The translations under genes were made by a program, and so were the position numbers. From Clostridia bacterium BRH_c25 (GTDB lineage Bacteria > Bacillota_A > Clostridia > Lutisporales > Lutisporaceae), in contig LOES01000196.1 in NCBI GenBank assembly GCA_001515955.1, forward strand, positions 1 to 6,582: DNA of 6,582 nucleotides. The letters are read 5' to 3'. The notes beneath the pieces are model-generated. The model ran no database searches and was not told where the DNA came from. It was given only the letters and a program-made list of their open reading frames with translations. Of this stretch, positions 1 to 5,519 are shown in pieces (position 1 is the stretch's first letter; each line of letters opens with the position of its first letter).

Positions 1-224
1 ATATGGATAACTCTGAAGAAGCGGATGAATATATCGTCTATCATTGTGTAGTTAATCCACCCCTTAAGGACAAGGCTCTTCAGGAAGCTTACGGTGTTGT
101 GTCTCCGATGGAGATCGTCGCCAAGATATTCGAGCCCGGGGAAATCTCCGCCGTATCCAAGGAATGCCTTGTGTTGGCCGGCTATATAGACAGTGTAAAG
201 GTTGTAGATGACATAAAAAACTAA
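1..224 (+). CDS. xkdN: XkdN-like tail assembly chaperone, short (zero-frame) form, 5' partial
   Basis: The reading frame is open from the window edge and ends at TAA 222-224, so only the last 73 or so residues are seen. The ATG at 3-5 is probably internal, because XkdN-family proteins are roughly twice this long. Recognisable family features are the NPPLKDKALQEAYGV stretch (residues 19-33 of the visible part), followed by a P-x-E-I-V-x-K-I and a PGEI segment, then a LAGY motif near the C-terminus. Chaperones of this class (comparable with lambda gpG and P2 gpE) are not part of the finished tail; they bind the tape measure in the cytoplasm and keep it soluble until tube assembly. The frame ends one codon after AAA, inside a slippery heptamer, so this is the short product of a frameshifting pair. 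The assignment rests on motif recognition and on position just before the tape measure. Confidence 0.85.
   Translation, partial: MDNSEEADEYIVYHCVVNPPLKDKALQEAYGVVSPMEIVAKIFEPGEISAVSKECLVLAGYIDSVKVVDDIKN
215..221 (+). promoter_or_regulatory. -1 ribosomal frameshift slippery heptamer A AAA AAC
   Basis: The heptamer is in the correct register for a -1 simultaneous slip: zero-frame codons are ATA 213-215, AAA 216-218 and AAC 219-221, followed at once by the TAA stop. This is a canonical X XXY YYZ site, placed at the extreme 3' end of the zero frame as in other tail chaperone genes. It is followed 8 nt later by a stable hairpin, and the -1 frame is open for 55 codons. Confidence 0.85.
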
Positions 225-388
225 TCGACAGTAATGGAGAATTGTATATGCTCCATTACTACCTTCAAAAGGGAATAGCACCGGAACAGATATTAAGCAG
301 AAGTTATACAGCAAAGCTTTTCTACTATGCCAGTATGAGAAAAGCTTTGGAAGAGGAGAGCCGGGCGGTTGACGGCATAGGGCAATAG
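221..388 (+). CDS. -1 frame extension of the tail chaperone (XkdN/XkzB-like), made by programmed frameshift
   Basis: After a -1 slip on the heptamer at 215-221, reading continues from CTA 221-223 for 55 codons to TAG 386-388. The extension starts LIDSNGELYMLHYYLQKG and contains the segment SYTAKLFYYASMRKALEEE. It is rich in Tyr, Leu and charged residues and looks like real protein, resembling the small xkzB-type product that follows xkdN in PBSX-like elements. By analogy with lambda gpGT, the extended form would be the minor product, with the C-terminal part contacting tube subunits while the N-terminal part holds the tape measure. An independent start is possible at ATG 248-250, with GGAGA (236-240) 7 nt upstream, giving a 46-residue protein. 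However, both the Shine-Dalgarno and the ATG lie inside the hairpin 230-260, so frameshift expression seems the main route. Confidence is high that it is coding and somewhat lower for the exact mode of expression. Confidence 0.82.
   Translation, partial: LIDSNGELYMLHYYLQKGIAPEQILSRSYTAKLFYYASMRKALEEESRAVDGIGQ
230..260 (+). promoter_or_regulatory. Frameshift-stimulating hairpin, 10-bp perfect stem
   Basis: AGTAATGGAG at 230-239 is the exact reverse complement of CTCCATTACT at 251-260, with an 11-nt loop at 240-250. The distance from the end of the heptamer (221) to the stem is 8 nt, within the usual 5-9 nt for -1 frameshift stimulators. The stem also contains most of a GGAGA Shine-Dalgarno (236-240) and the loop ends with an ATG (248-250), so the same structure could suppress independent initiation. 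A pseudoknot between loop GTATA (244-248) and TATAC (305-309) can be drawn but is weak. Confidence 0.8.
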
Positions 389-593
389 GTTTGAGTAAGG
401 GCTGTGAAGAAGCTTATAGCAAAGTGACTTTTTGTGTCATCCTGAGTTTACGAAGGATCTTAGACCCTTAAGGAATACCGGGTGATAAATTTAAGGGAGC
501 TGGATCCTTCTGATATCAGGGTAGTATTCCTGTTACTCCTATTGCCTATCCTATCCAGCTTCTAACCTAAATATGACTACATCGCATTTTTAT
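389..593 (+). other. Non-coding gap between tail chaperone and tape measure
   Basis: About 205 bases with no convincing gene on either strand. The only readable forward stretch, from TTG 391 to TAA 471, has 26 sense codons and runs straight into the palindrome, so it is not credible. No convincing -35/-10 pair was found, and no hairpin followed by a T-run that would act as an intrinsic terminator. The gap is unusual in an operon where all other junctions overlap or nearly touch. It is largely accounted for by the palindrome at 435-526, plus a second possible pairing of AGCTGGAT (498-505) with ATCCAGCT (553-560). Confidence 0.75.
435..526. repeat. Long imperfect palindrome, MITE- or REP-like
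   Basis: The two ends fold into one hairpin. CCTGA (441-445) pairs with TCAGG (516-520), GAAGGATC (452-459) with GATCCTTC (503-510), and CCCTTAA (465-471) with TTAAGGG (491-497), leaving a loop at 472-490. Outside CCTGA, weaker wobble-containing pairing extends to 435/526. The outer left arm, TGTCATCCTGAG followed shortly by GAAGGATCT, resembles a palindromic motif that I recall as dispersed in many copies in bacterial genomes, including Firmicutes. That part is from memory and cannot be checked here. It does not end in a T-run, so it is not an intrinsic terminator. No clear target-site duplication was identified. Confidence 0.6.
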
Positions 594-603
594 AGGAGGT
601 GAT
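594..603 (+). promoter_or_regulatory. Very strong ribosome binding site of the tape-measure gene
   Basis: AGGAGGTGAT is a ten-base match to the anti-Shine-Dalgarno end of 16S rRNA. The core AGGAGG (594-599) lies 7 nt before ATG 607-609. It fixes that start and implies independent translation initiation after the 218-nt interval that follows the chaperone stop. Confidence 0.85.
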
Positions 604-606
604 GGA

Positions 607-2169
607 ATGTCGGCAGTGAGTGAAGTGAAAATAACAGTCAGCATAAGGGATAATGTGTCCGCCGGGTTTAAGGCGGTTCAGAAAGAGCAAGTACGCATAA
701 AAAAAGAAATCCAGGATACAAAAGATGTGCTGAAGGACACTTTCGGGAAGAAATGGAACATAAAACTGCAATCCATTGAATTGATGAGGTATTTACGGGA
801 GTTAGCAGAAGAGATTGCACTGCTGAGGAAGCAGCTGGCAAGGATGCTGCAGGGAATTGGGAAGGAGAAGCCAATTTCAAGCAAACCTATAATCGTGAAG
901 AGTGCAGTAGAGAAACAGGCAGCAGAGATACCTATAGTTGAAAAGCTTGCGGCAGAAAAAGATGCTTCAGTATATAAGTCTTTAGGAAAAGAAGGAAACA
1001 AATATGATGTTAAAGCTCCAAGTGCAGAATCATTAGGCAGCAAATTAGTAGGAGATGCATCCAATAAGTTAGTAAATAAAGGAGTAGGTGTGTTAATTGA
1101 TGAAACGCTTAAGTTTATTGGCAAGTCAATTGGCATAGGAGGTAAAACAGGACCTCTGCTATTAGCAACAGCAGCAACTAAAGAGCTAAAGTTTATTATG
1201 GATGATCTGACTGAATTGGAAATGGCTGGAGTTGCAGCGGAACAGCAGGATAACTATATGGAGCGCACTATTACAATAAGCAATCCCAGCAGAGGTATTG
1301 ATGAAGTAAAAAAGCTGCGGGATGAATACATGGAGCTCTTACGAACAAATTCTGAGGAAGCTGGATTTAAAACAATTGAAGTTCTTGAGGCAGGAGATAC
1401 AGCTGTAAAGATGACAGGTGGGGACATAAACAAGGCAATAGAGCTCGTCAGAGTAGCAGAGGACATGACTGCATCAAATCCGGGCAGTACACTTGCAGAG
1501 TCAATAGGGGCTTTAGCTGCAGCTAAAATTGGAGATATTGAAGGATTAAAGAGCTTTAGAGCACAAGTATCTTCTGAAGAGTTAGACAATATTGGTTTTG
1601 AAGGCATTGTACAGCAAAGGCTTAAACCTCAATTTGCTGGGGGCGTTGAAACGCATAGGAATTCAGACGCGGGGGTTAAAGCGGCTGAGGAAGCATATCA
1701 AGAAAACAGCAAACAAAGATCCGGTAGAGTAATGCTTGAAAATAAACGAAAGAAAGAGACAAGAAAAATTGACGAAATGAGGCGTGCTCAAGAATATAGA
1801 AAAATGGATCTTTACGAGAAAGTTAAGCAGTTCAGAGATATTGACGGACAACATAAAAGACTTCCCAGGAAAGAGACCACGGCTGTGCAATCAAAAAATC
1901 GAACAGCCATGTATGGAAACCAGATATACAGTCTCCCAACGTTAACATCTGCTGGCATAGACCAACCCGATAATCGTAACATAGATGGCCAAGAGCAACA
2001 AAGTGGTATAATAGCGACTTCTGCAAAGTCTCAGGCAGACTCCCAGAACACCAAACCCAACGTGCAAAATCAGGCATTCACCATAAACATCAACGGAGTT
2101 AACAAATCAACAAACGAAATCATGAATGAAATGATGCCCAAGCTTAGGCTGGCACTTGCGAATGCATAG
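607..2169 (+). CDS. Phage tail tape-measure protein (short, XkdO position)
   Basis: A 520-residue protein in the tape-measure slot between chaperone and LysM protein. It should act as an extended rod inside the tube that sets tail length, and be ejected before DNA or ion passage. The N-terminus (about 1-85) starts with a short beta-like stretch and an IRDNVSAGF motif, then a long charged helix likely to be a coiled coil. Residues 101-120 hold a small decad repeat (VEKQAAE, VEKLAAE). Residues 155-195 are hydrophobic and Gly-rich. Residues about 200-345 form an Ala-rich helical core containing MTGGDINKAIELVRVAEDM and a GALAAAKIGD segment, like the core of other tape measures. Residues 355-410 are highly charged, and the last part is Gln/Asn-rich, ending in ININGVNKSTNEIMNEMMP and a terminal helix. 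No lysozyme, transglycosylase or NlpC/P60 motif is visible. PBSX XkdO is far longer (about 1,300 aa). Base composition in the first half of the core is lower in GC than the flanking genes. Confidence 0.8.
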   Translation: MSAVSEVKITVSIRDNVSAGFKAVQKEQVRIKKEIQDTKDVLKDTFGKKWNIKLQSIELMRYLRELAEEIALLRKQLARMLQGIGKEKPISSKPIIVKSAVEKQAAEIPIVEKLAAEKDASVYKSLGKEGNKYDVKAPSAESLGSKLVGDASNKLVNKGVGVLIDETLKFIGKSIGIGGKTGPLLLATAATKELKFIMDDLTELEMAGVAAEQQDNYMERTITISNPSRGIDEVKKLRDEYMELLRTNSEEAGFKTIEVLEAGDTAVKMTGGDINKAIELVRVAEDMTASNPGSTLAESIGALAAAKIGDIEGLKSFRAQVSSEELDNIGFEGIVQQRLKPQFAGGVETHRNSDAGVKAAEEAYQENSKQRSGRVMLENKRKKETRKIDEMRRAQEYRKMDLYEKVKQFRDIDGQHKRLPRKETTAVQSKNRTAMYGNQIYSLPTLTSAGIDQPDNRNIDGQEQQSGIIATSAKSQADSQNTKPNVQNQAFTININGVNKSTNEIMNEMMPKLRLALANA

Positions 2170-2181
2170 GGAGGGGTTGTA

Positions 2182-2838
2182 ATGAAATTTTTATTCTACA
2201 GCAACGATGGGAAGGAAAGCATCCGGCTGCCGGTCAATCCCCCTGCTTTCCATGTTAGCGACGGAAGCAGCGTTACCACAATAGAAACTATCGGGCTTGG
2301 GGAGATTAGCATGATCGGCAAGGGAAAGCTCATCGAAATTACCCTGGAGTCGTATTTTCCGGCAGAGACCGGGGGGTACCTTCATTTTCTGAAGGATACT
2401 GAAATGATTGATATCCCTGATGCCAAAACCCCTTATGAGTACATCAGCATTTTGAAGCGCTGGAAGGCACTCGAGAAATCCATAAGGCTGATCATAACAG
2501 ATACCCCGGTAAATATACCAGTGGGGATTGAGAATCTGACTTATGGTGAAGAGGGAGGCTCCAGGGATGTCAAATATGAGCTGCAGCTCAGGGAATACAG
2601 ATCCTATGAGTTGAAGCCGACACCTGAGGGGCAAAAAGTGATAGCAGCTTCTAAGGATGAAAAGCAAAGCAGGAAGGATCAAATTGCACCCGGAGGCATC
2701 TATGTGGTCAAAGCAGGGGATTGTCTCTGGAAGATAGCGAAGAAAGTATACGGCGACGGCAGCAGGTATAAGGAAATCATGACCGGGAACAAGCTGAAAT
2801 CCGACCTGATCCTGGTGGGGCAGAGGTTGAAGGTATGA
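2182..2838 (+). CDS. xkdP: XkdP-like LysM hub/baseplate adaptor
   Basis: A 218-residue protein beginning 12 nt after the tape-measure stop, with a GGGAGGGG ribosome site overlapping that stop. Residues 1-145 form the phage-specific domain: a LPVNPPAFHV motif near 16-25, an ETIGLGEI segment near 35-42, the ESYFPAE motif near 56-62, a YEYISILKRWK helix near 85-95, and the strand KYELQLREYR near 131-140. A Lys/Ser-rich linker (about 150-168) leads to a C-terminal LysM domain (173-217), recognisable by YVVKAGDCLWKIAKKVYGDG and the closing LVGQRLKV. Small LysM proteins at this position join the hub to the tube or the wedges; the LysM fold here is usually structural or cell-wall-contacting, not enzymatic. 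The usual Thr of the GDTLW motif is Cys here. The stop overlaps the next start as ATGA. Confidence 0.88.
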   Translation: MKFLFYSNDGKESIRLPVNPPAFHVSDGSSVTTIETIGLGEISMIGKGKLIEITLESYFPAETGGYLHFLKDTEMIDIPDAKTPYEYISILKRWKALEKSIRLIITDTPVNIPVGIENLTYGEEGGSRDVKYELQLREYRSYELKPTPEGQKVIAASKDEKQSRKDQIAPGGIYVVKAGDCLWKIAKKVYGDGSRYKEIMTGNKLKSDLILVGQRLKV

Positions 2839-3728
2839 GCAAGCTTACGGTTTTACACTTGAGGGACGGTATGAAAACAGATATTACCGAAATAGTGAGC
2901 CAGGTTGCCTGGCAAGGTTCTGGGGACCAGCTGTCCAGGAGACTTGATATAACAACAGTCAACAGTCTCAGCATATCTCCCGGTGACTGGCTGGTTTTGC
3001 AGGATGAGGCCGGGGAGCTTTTCCGGGGTATTGTATTTACAACCTTCAGGACTACTGAGGATACCATAACGCCTTATGCCTTTGACCCCCTCATATACCT
3101 GGACAAAAGCAAGGATGACTATAAATTTGAAAGAACAACAGATAAAAAGGTCATAGAGACACTGTGCAGCCGCTTCAACATACCCGTAGGCAGCATAGAA
3201 GGCAGTAAAACAATCAAAAAGCTGCTTTTGCGGGAAAAGGGACTGGCAGAGATCATAAAGGAGCTGGATACCGAATATAATCTTTTTCTCAGGGAAGGGA
3301 AGCTGTACCGGGAGAAAAAGGGGAAGCAGGTATTGCAGTGGGTGTTGGACGGAAACTTGATTATAAAAGCGACTGCGAAGGAAAGCATCGAAGAAATGAA
3401 AAACTCCGTCAAGGTCATCGAAGGGGGCAAGATTACAGTAATAAAGGACGATACGCTCATAAAAAAATATGGCCTGTTGCAGGAGGTTATTGAGGCAGAG
3501 CCTGGACAGGGCGTAACAACTGCGAAGGATATGCTGAAGGAGCTTGGACGGGTTTTCAAGGAAATGGACATTGAATGTATCGGCTTCAATGAATGTATAA
3601 CCGGCACTTATGTTGAGATTGAGGAAAAGAAGACCGGTTTAACAGGCCTCTTTGAGATTACGTCGGATACCCATAACTATGAAGGAGCAGTCCATAGGAT
3701 GACATTAACATTAAAGGAGGTTTCGTAG
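2835..3728 (+). CDS. xkdQ: XkdQ-like baseplate hub protein (gp27-like)
   Basis: A 297-residue protein starting in an ATGA overlap (2835-2838) with the LysM gene; GAGG at 2823-2826 is the ribosome site, inside the upstream gene. The family (XkdQ/YqbQ) forms the central hub ring under the tube, comparable to T4 gp27 and P2 gpD. Supporting features are the N-terminal beta-rich part with DQLSRRLDITTVN (31-43) and SISPGDWLVLQDEAGELFRG (46-65), the AFDPLIYLDKSKDDYKFE segment (82-99), a helix leading to CSRFNIPVGSI (111-121), the SIEEMKNSVKVI segment (184-195), and the IKKYGLLQEVIE segment (209-220). The last third contains a long helix and a closing beta domain. Length is close to PBSX XkdQ. No peptidoglycan hydrolase domain is fused to it. 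Translational coupling to xkdP suggests equal production of the two hub parts. Confidence 0.85.
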   Translation: MSKLTVLHLRDGMKTDITEIVSQVAWQGSGDQLSRRLDITTVNSLSISPGDWLVLQDEAGELFRGIVFTTFRTTEDTITPYAFDPLIYLDKSKDDYKFERTTDKKVIETLCSRFNIPVGSIEGSKTIKKLLLREKGLAEIIKELDTEYNLFLREGKLYREKKGKQVLQWVLDGNLIIKATAKESIEEMKNSVKVIEGGKITVIKDDTLIKKYGLLQEVIEAEPGQGVTTAKDMLKELGRVFKEMDIECIGFNECITGTYVEIEEKKTGLTGLFEITSDTHNYEGAVHRMTLTLKEVS

Positions 3729-4037
3729 ATGGCAGATGGAATAACGGAGCTGGCAATGCTGTTCAAGGAGCGGGAAAATAAATCACCAATATCCTTTGTA
3801 ATGGGTACGGTAAAGAGTGCTGTACCGATGGTGATAGCACCGGAGGGAATAAATTTCAGCCTGGGTACCGATGATTTGATTATTCCTGAAAGACTTACGG
3901 AATGGGATGAAGAGGTAAGAATAAACGGGCAGGTCGTGATAATACATCATGAGGGACTGAAGCCGTATGAAAGGGTTGCCCTGCTTCCTTCAGCAGACGG
4001 GCAAAAGTATTTTGTCATAGACAGGGTGGTGGTATGA
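3729..4037 (+). CDS. xkdR: XkdR-like DUF2577 protein, probable tip/OB-fold protein
   Basis: A 102-residue protein whose ATG directly follows the TAG of the hub gene. AAAGGAGG at 3713-3720 gives the start, 8 nt away. The pattern matches the DUF2577 family: an N-terminal helix (ITELAMLFKERE), then G-T-V-K-S-A-V-P-M-V-I as the first strand, a LGTDDLIIPERLT segment, and the closing YERVALLPSADGQKYFVIDRV. The strand-rich layout with a late R-V-A-L-L-P and a final V-I-D-R-V fits a small OB-type barrel like the one at the tip of contractile tails. The family's exact place in the tip is an inference from gene order. It is the only small beta protein between hub and wedge genes, so it is the best local candidate for the tip or spike. 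It overlaps the next gene by ATGA. Confidence 0.82.
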   Translation: MADGITELAMLFKERENKSPISFVMGTVKSAVPMVIAPEGINFSLGTDDLIIPERLTEWDEEVRINGQVVIIHHEGLKPYERVALLPSADGQKYFVIDRVVV

Positions 4038-4453
4038 TGTTGCCTGAATTAACTTACAATTCATCGGAAACCAATGAGACCCAAACAGTCGGGAAGTCGT
4101 TTCTTTTCGACTTCGATACCGGAGAATTTGTTCTGCGTGACGGTAAGTTTATAAAAATAGAAGGGGCAGCGGCAATAAAACAATGGGTGCATTCAACGCT
4201 TCAGACAGAAAAGTATAAGTACCTGATTTATCAGAACCACGGCATTGAGCTTGAAAGTCTCGTAGAGAGGCAACTGCCCTATAAGCTTTTTACCAGCGAA
4301 GCAGAGCGCGCTATCAGGGAAGCCTTGGAGATTCACGATAATATCAAGTCTGTGACGGATTTCGGTTTTGAAAGGCTGCAAAGCAGCTTGAAGGTCACAT
4401 TTACCGTTAATTTAACAGACGGTTTATCCTTTGGAGGTGATACGCTTGTATGA
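4034..4453 (+). CDS. xkdS: XkdS-like DUF2634 baseplate wedge protein (gp25-like)
   Basis: A 139-residue protein starting at ATG 4034 within an ATGA overlap; a second in-frame ATG at 4037 makes the N-terminus either MM or M. The family corresponds to T4 gp25 and P2 gpW, the wedge component that nucleates sheath assembly. Supporting sequence is the FDFDTGEFVLRDGKFIKIEG start (residues 24-43), the KQWVHSTLQTEKYKYLIY helix (49-66), the Y-Q-N-H-G-I-E-L pattern, SEAERAIREALEIHDNI (88-104) with the conserved Glu-rich helix, and the final strands V-T-F-T-V-N-L-T-D-G. Length is typical of the family. It lacks a strong ribosome site of its own (GGGTGGTGG only), so it probably depends on coupling to xkdR. 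The 3' end contains the ribosome site and start of baseplate J. Confidence 0.87.
   Translation: MMLPELTYNSSETNETQTVGKSFLFDFDTGEFVLRDGKFIKIEGAAAIKQWVHSTLQTEKYKYLIYQNHGIELESLVERQLPYKLFTSEAERAIREALEIHDNIKSVTDFGFERLQSSLKVTFTVNLTDGLSFGGDTLV
4433..4441 (+). promoter_or_regulatory. Ribosome site that fixes the TTG start of baseplate J
   Basis: GGAGGTGAT lies inside the end of xkdS, with 8 nt between GGAGG (4433-4437) and TTG 4446-4448. A longer in-frame TTG at 4431 would overlap this site and add five residues (MEVIR) encoded by the Shine-Dalgarno itself, so it is rejected. Confidence 0.8.
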
Positions 4454-5519
4454 AAATCAAACTGCTGAAGAAATAAGGAAAAGAGTGCTTGACCGGGTCA
4501 GCAGCGACTACGATAAAAGGGAAGGCGGCGTGATATATGACTGTATCGAGCCTTCCGTACTGGAGCTGGAGCAGGTGTATATAGCCCTGGACAGTACCAT
4601 TGAAAAAATGGATATTGAAGTCCTGAGCGGAGACGAATTGGCACAAAGAATATATCAAAGGACAGGAATGACCCGGAAGCCTGCAACCTATGCAGCCAAA
4701 CAGCTTGAAGCGACGGGAACCGGAAGCATAAACGAAGGAGACCTGTTCCAGACCGGGTCAGGAATTCAGTTCAAAGCGATGGAAAATGTATTAATAAACG
4801 GAAGCGGTACGGTCCGTATTCAGGCTGCAGTTGCAGGAGCAGAGGGAAATGTACCGGCAAATACCATAAAGTATATGCCTGTTTCCATCCCGGGAATAGA
4901 TTCCGTTACCAATCAGGAGCCAACGGAGGGAGGTTATGATGCGGAATCCGATGAGGACCTGCTGCAGAGGTACTATGAGAGGATAAAGACACCTCCGACC
5001 AGCGGAAACAAGTCCCAGTACAAAATGTGGGCAAAGGAAGTGACTGGGGTGGGGGATGCCAGAGTAGTACCCCTCTGGAACGGTAACAACACGGTAAAGG
5101 TTGTGCTGATTGATGCCAACAAAGAGCCTGCCAATGCAGAAGTGGTTTCAAGCGTACAAAACTACATTGACCCTGAGGCTGCAGGAGAAGGTAAAGGAGC
5201 AGCGCCTGTAGGCGCTTATTGCACGGTGGTAAGTGCAGACGGCAAGACGATAAATGTAGCTTTTACGGCCTTGGATATAGATCCCGCATATACGGAAGAA
5301 CAGAGGAAGGCTAATGTTGAAGCAAAGCTCGGAGAGTATTTCAGGTCTATTACCTTCCGGGAGGATATCACAGAAATAAGCTATGCACAGATTGGATACA
5401 GACTTCTGGATGCTACCGGAATCCGTGATTATTCGGATTTGACGATCAACGGCGGTACGGCAAATATACCCCTTGTAAACAACGAGGTGCCGGTGCTGGG
5501 GGTGGTGACCATTGCGTAA
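4446..5519 (+). CDS. xkdT: XkdT-like baseplate J protein (gp6-like wedge)
   Basis: A 357-residue Baseplate_J-like protein, the main wedge subunit that forms the baseplate ring and joins sheath-initiating and fibre-bearing parts (P2 gpJ, T4 gp6). The start is TTG 4446, chosen from the ribosome site at 4433-4441; this gives MYENQTAEEIRKRVLDRV, the usual N-terminus of the family. Other hallmarks are DKREGGVIYDCIEP (23-36), GTGSINEGDLFQTGSG (91-106), the GAEGNVPANTI motif (131-141), EGGYDAESDEDLLQRYYERI (161-180), PPTSGNKSQYKMWAKEVTGV (183-202), and ARVVPLWNGNNTVKVVLID (205-223), followed by PVGA and a C-terminal helical domain ending near 357. Length is typical. It overlaps xkdS by 8 nt and xkdU by 8 nt. 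No frame damage is seen. Confidence 0.93.
   Translation: MYENQTAEEIRKRVLDRVSSDYDKREGGVIYDCIEPSVLELEQVYIALDSTIEKMDIEVLSGDELAQRIYQRTGMTRKPATYAAKQLEATGTGSINEGDLFQTGSGIQFKAMENVLINGSGTVRIQAAVAGAEGNVPANTIKYMPVSIPGIDSVTNQEPTEGGYDAESDEDLLQRYYERIKTPPTSGNKSQYKMWAKEVTGVGDARVVPLWNGNNTVKVVLIDANKEPANAEVVSSVQNYIDPEAAGEGKGAAPVGAYCTVVSADGKTINVAFTALDIDPAYTEEQRKANVEAKLGEYFRSITFREDITEISYAQIGYRLLDATGIRDYSDLTINGGTANIPLVNNEVPVLGVVTIA

Noticed and set aside
369..397. TTGACG at 369-374 as a possible -35 box for a promoter before the tape measure
   Set aside because: The hexamer at the expected spacing (392-397, TGAGTA) does not resemble a -10 box, and the TTGACG lies inside the coding chaperone extension.
391..471. 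Short forward open frame from TTG 391 through the left arm of the palindrome
   Set aside because: Only 26 sense codons, no ribosome site, and its sequence is just a translation of the repeat arm.
435..526. The palindrome as an intrinsic transcription terminator
   Set aside because: The stem is AT/GC mixed with internal loops and is followed by mixed sequence without a T-run; downstream genes have no replacement promoter in view, so termination here would silence the operon.
435..526. CRISPR-like or tandem repeat array in the gap
   Set aside because: There is a single inverted structure, with no directly repeated units or spacers; no CRISPR or tRNA-like pattern was found in the window.
678..1136. 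Long antisense open frame (152 codons) opposite the tape-measure gene
   Set aside because: It is Ser/Pro/Leu-rich, has no recognisable motif or good ribosome site, and lies fully opposite a well-supported gene; it is a shadow of the codon pattern.
2191..2682. Antisense open frame of 163 codons opposite the LysM gene
   Set aside because: The plus-strand gene has clear family motifs; the antisense product has none and no start signal.
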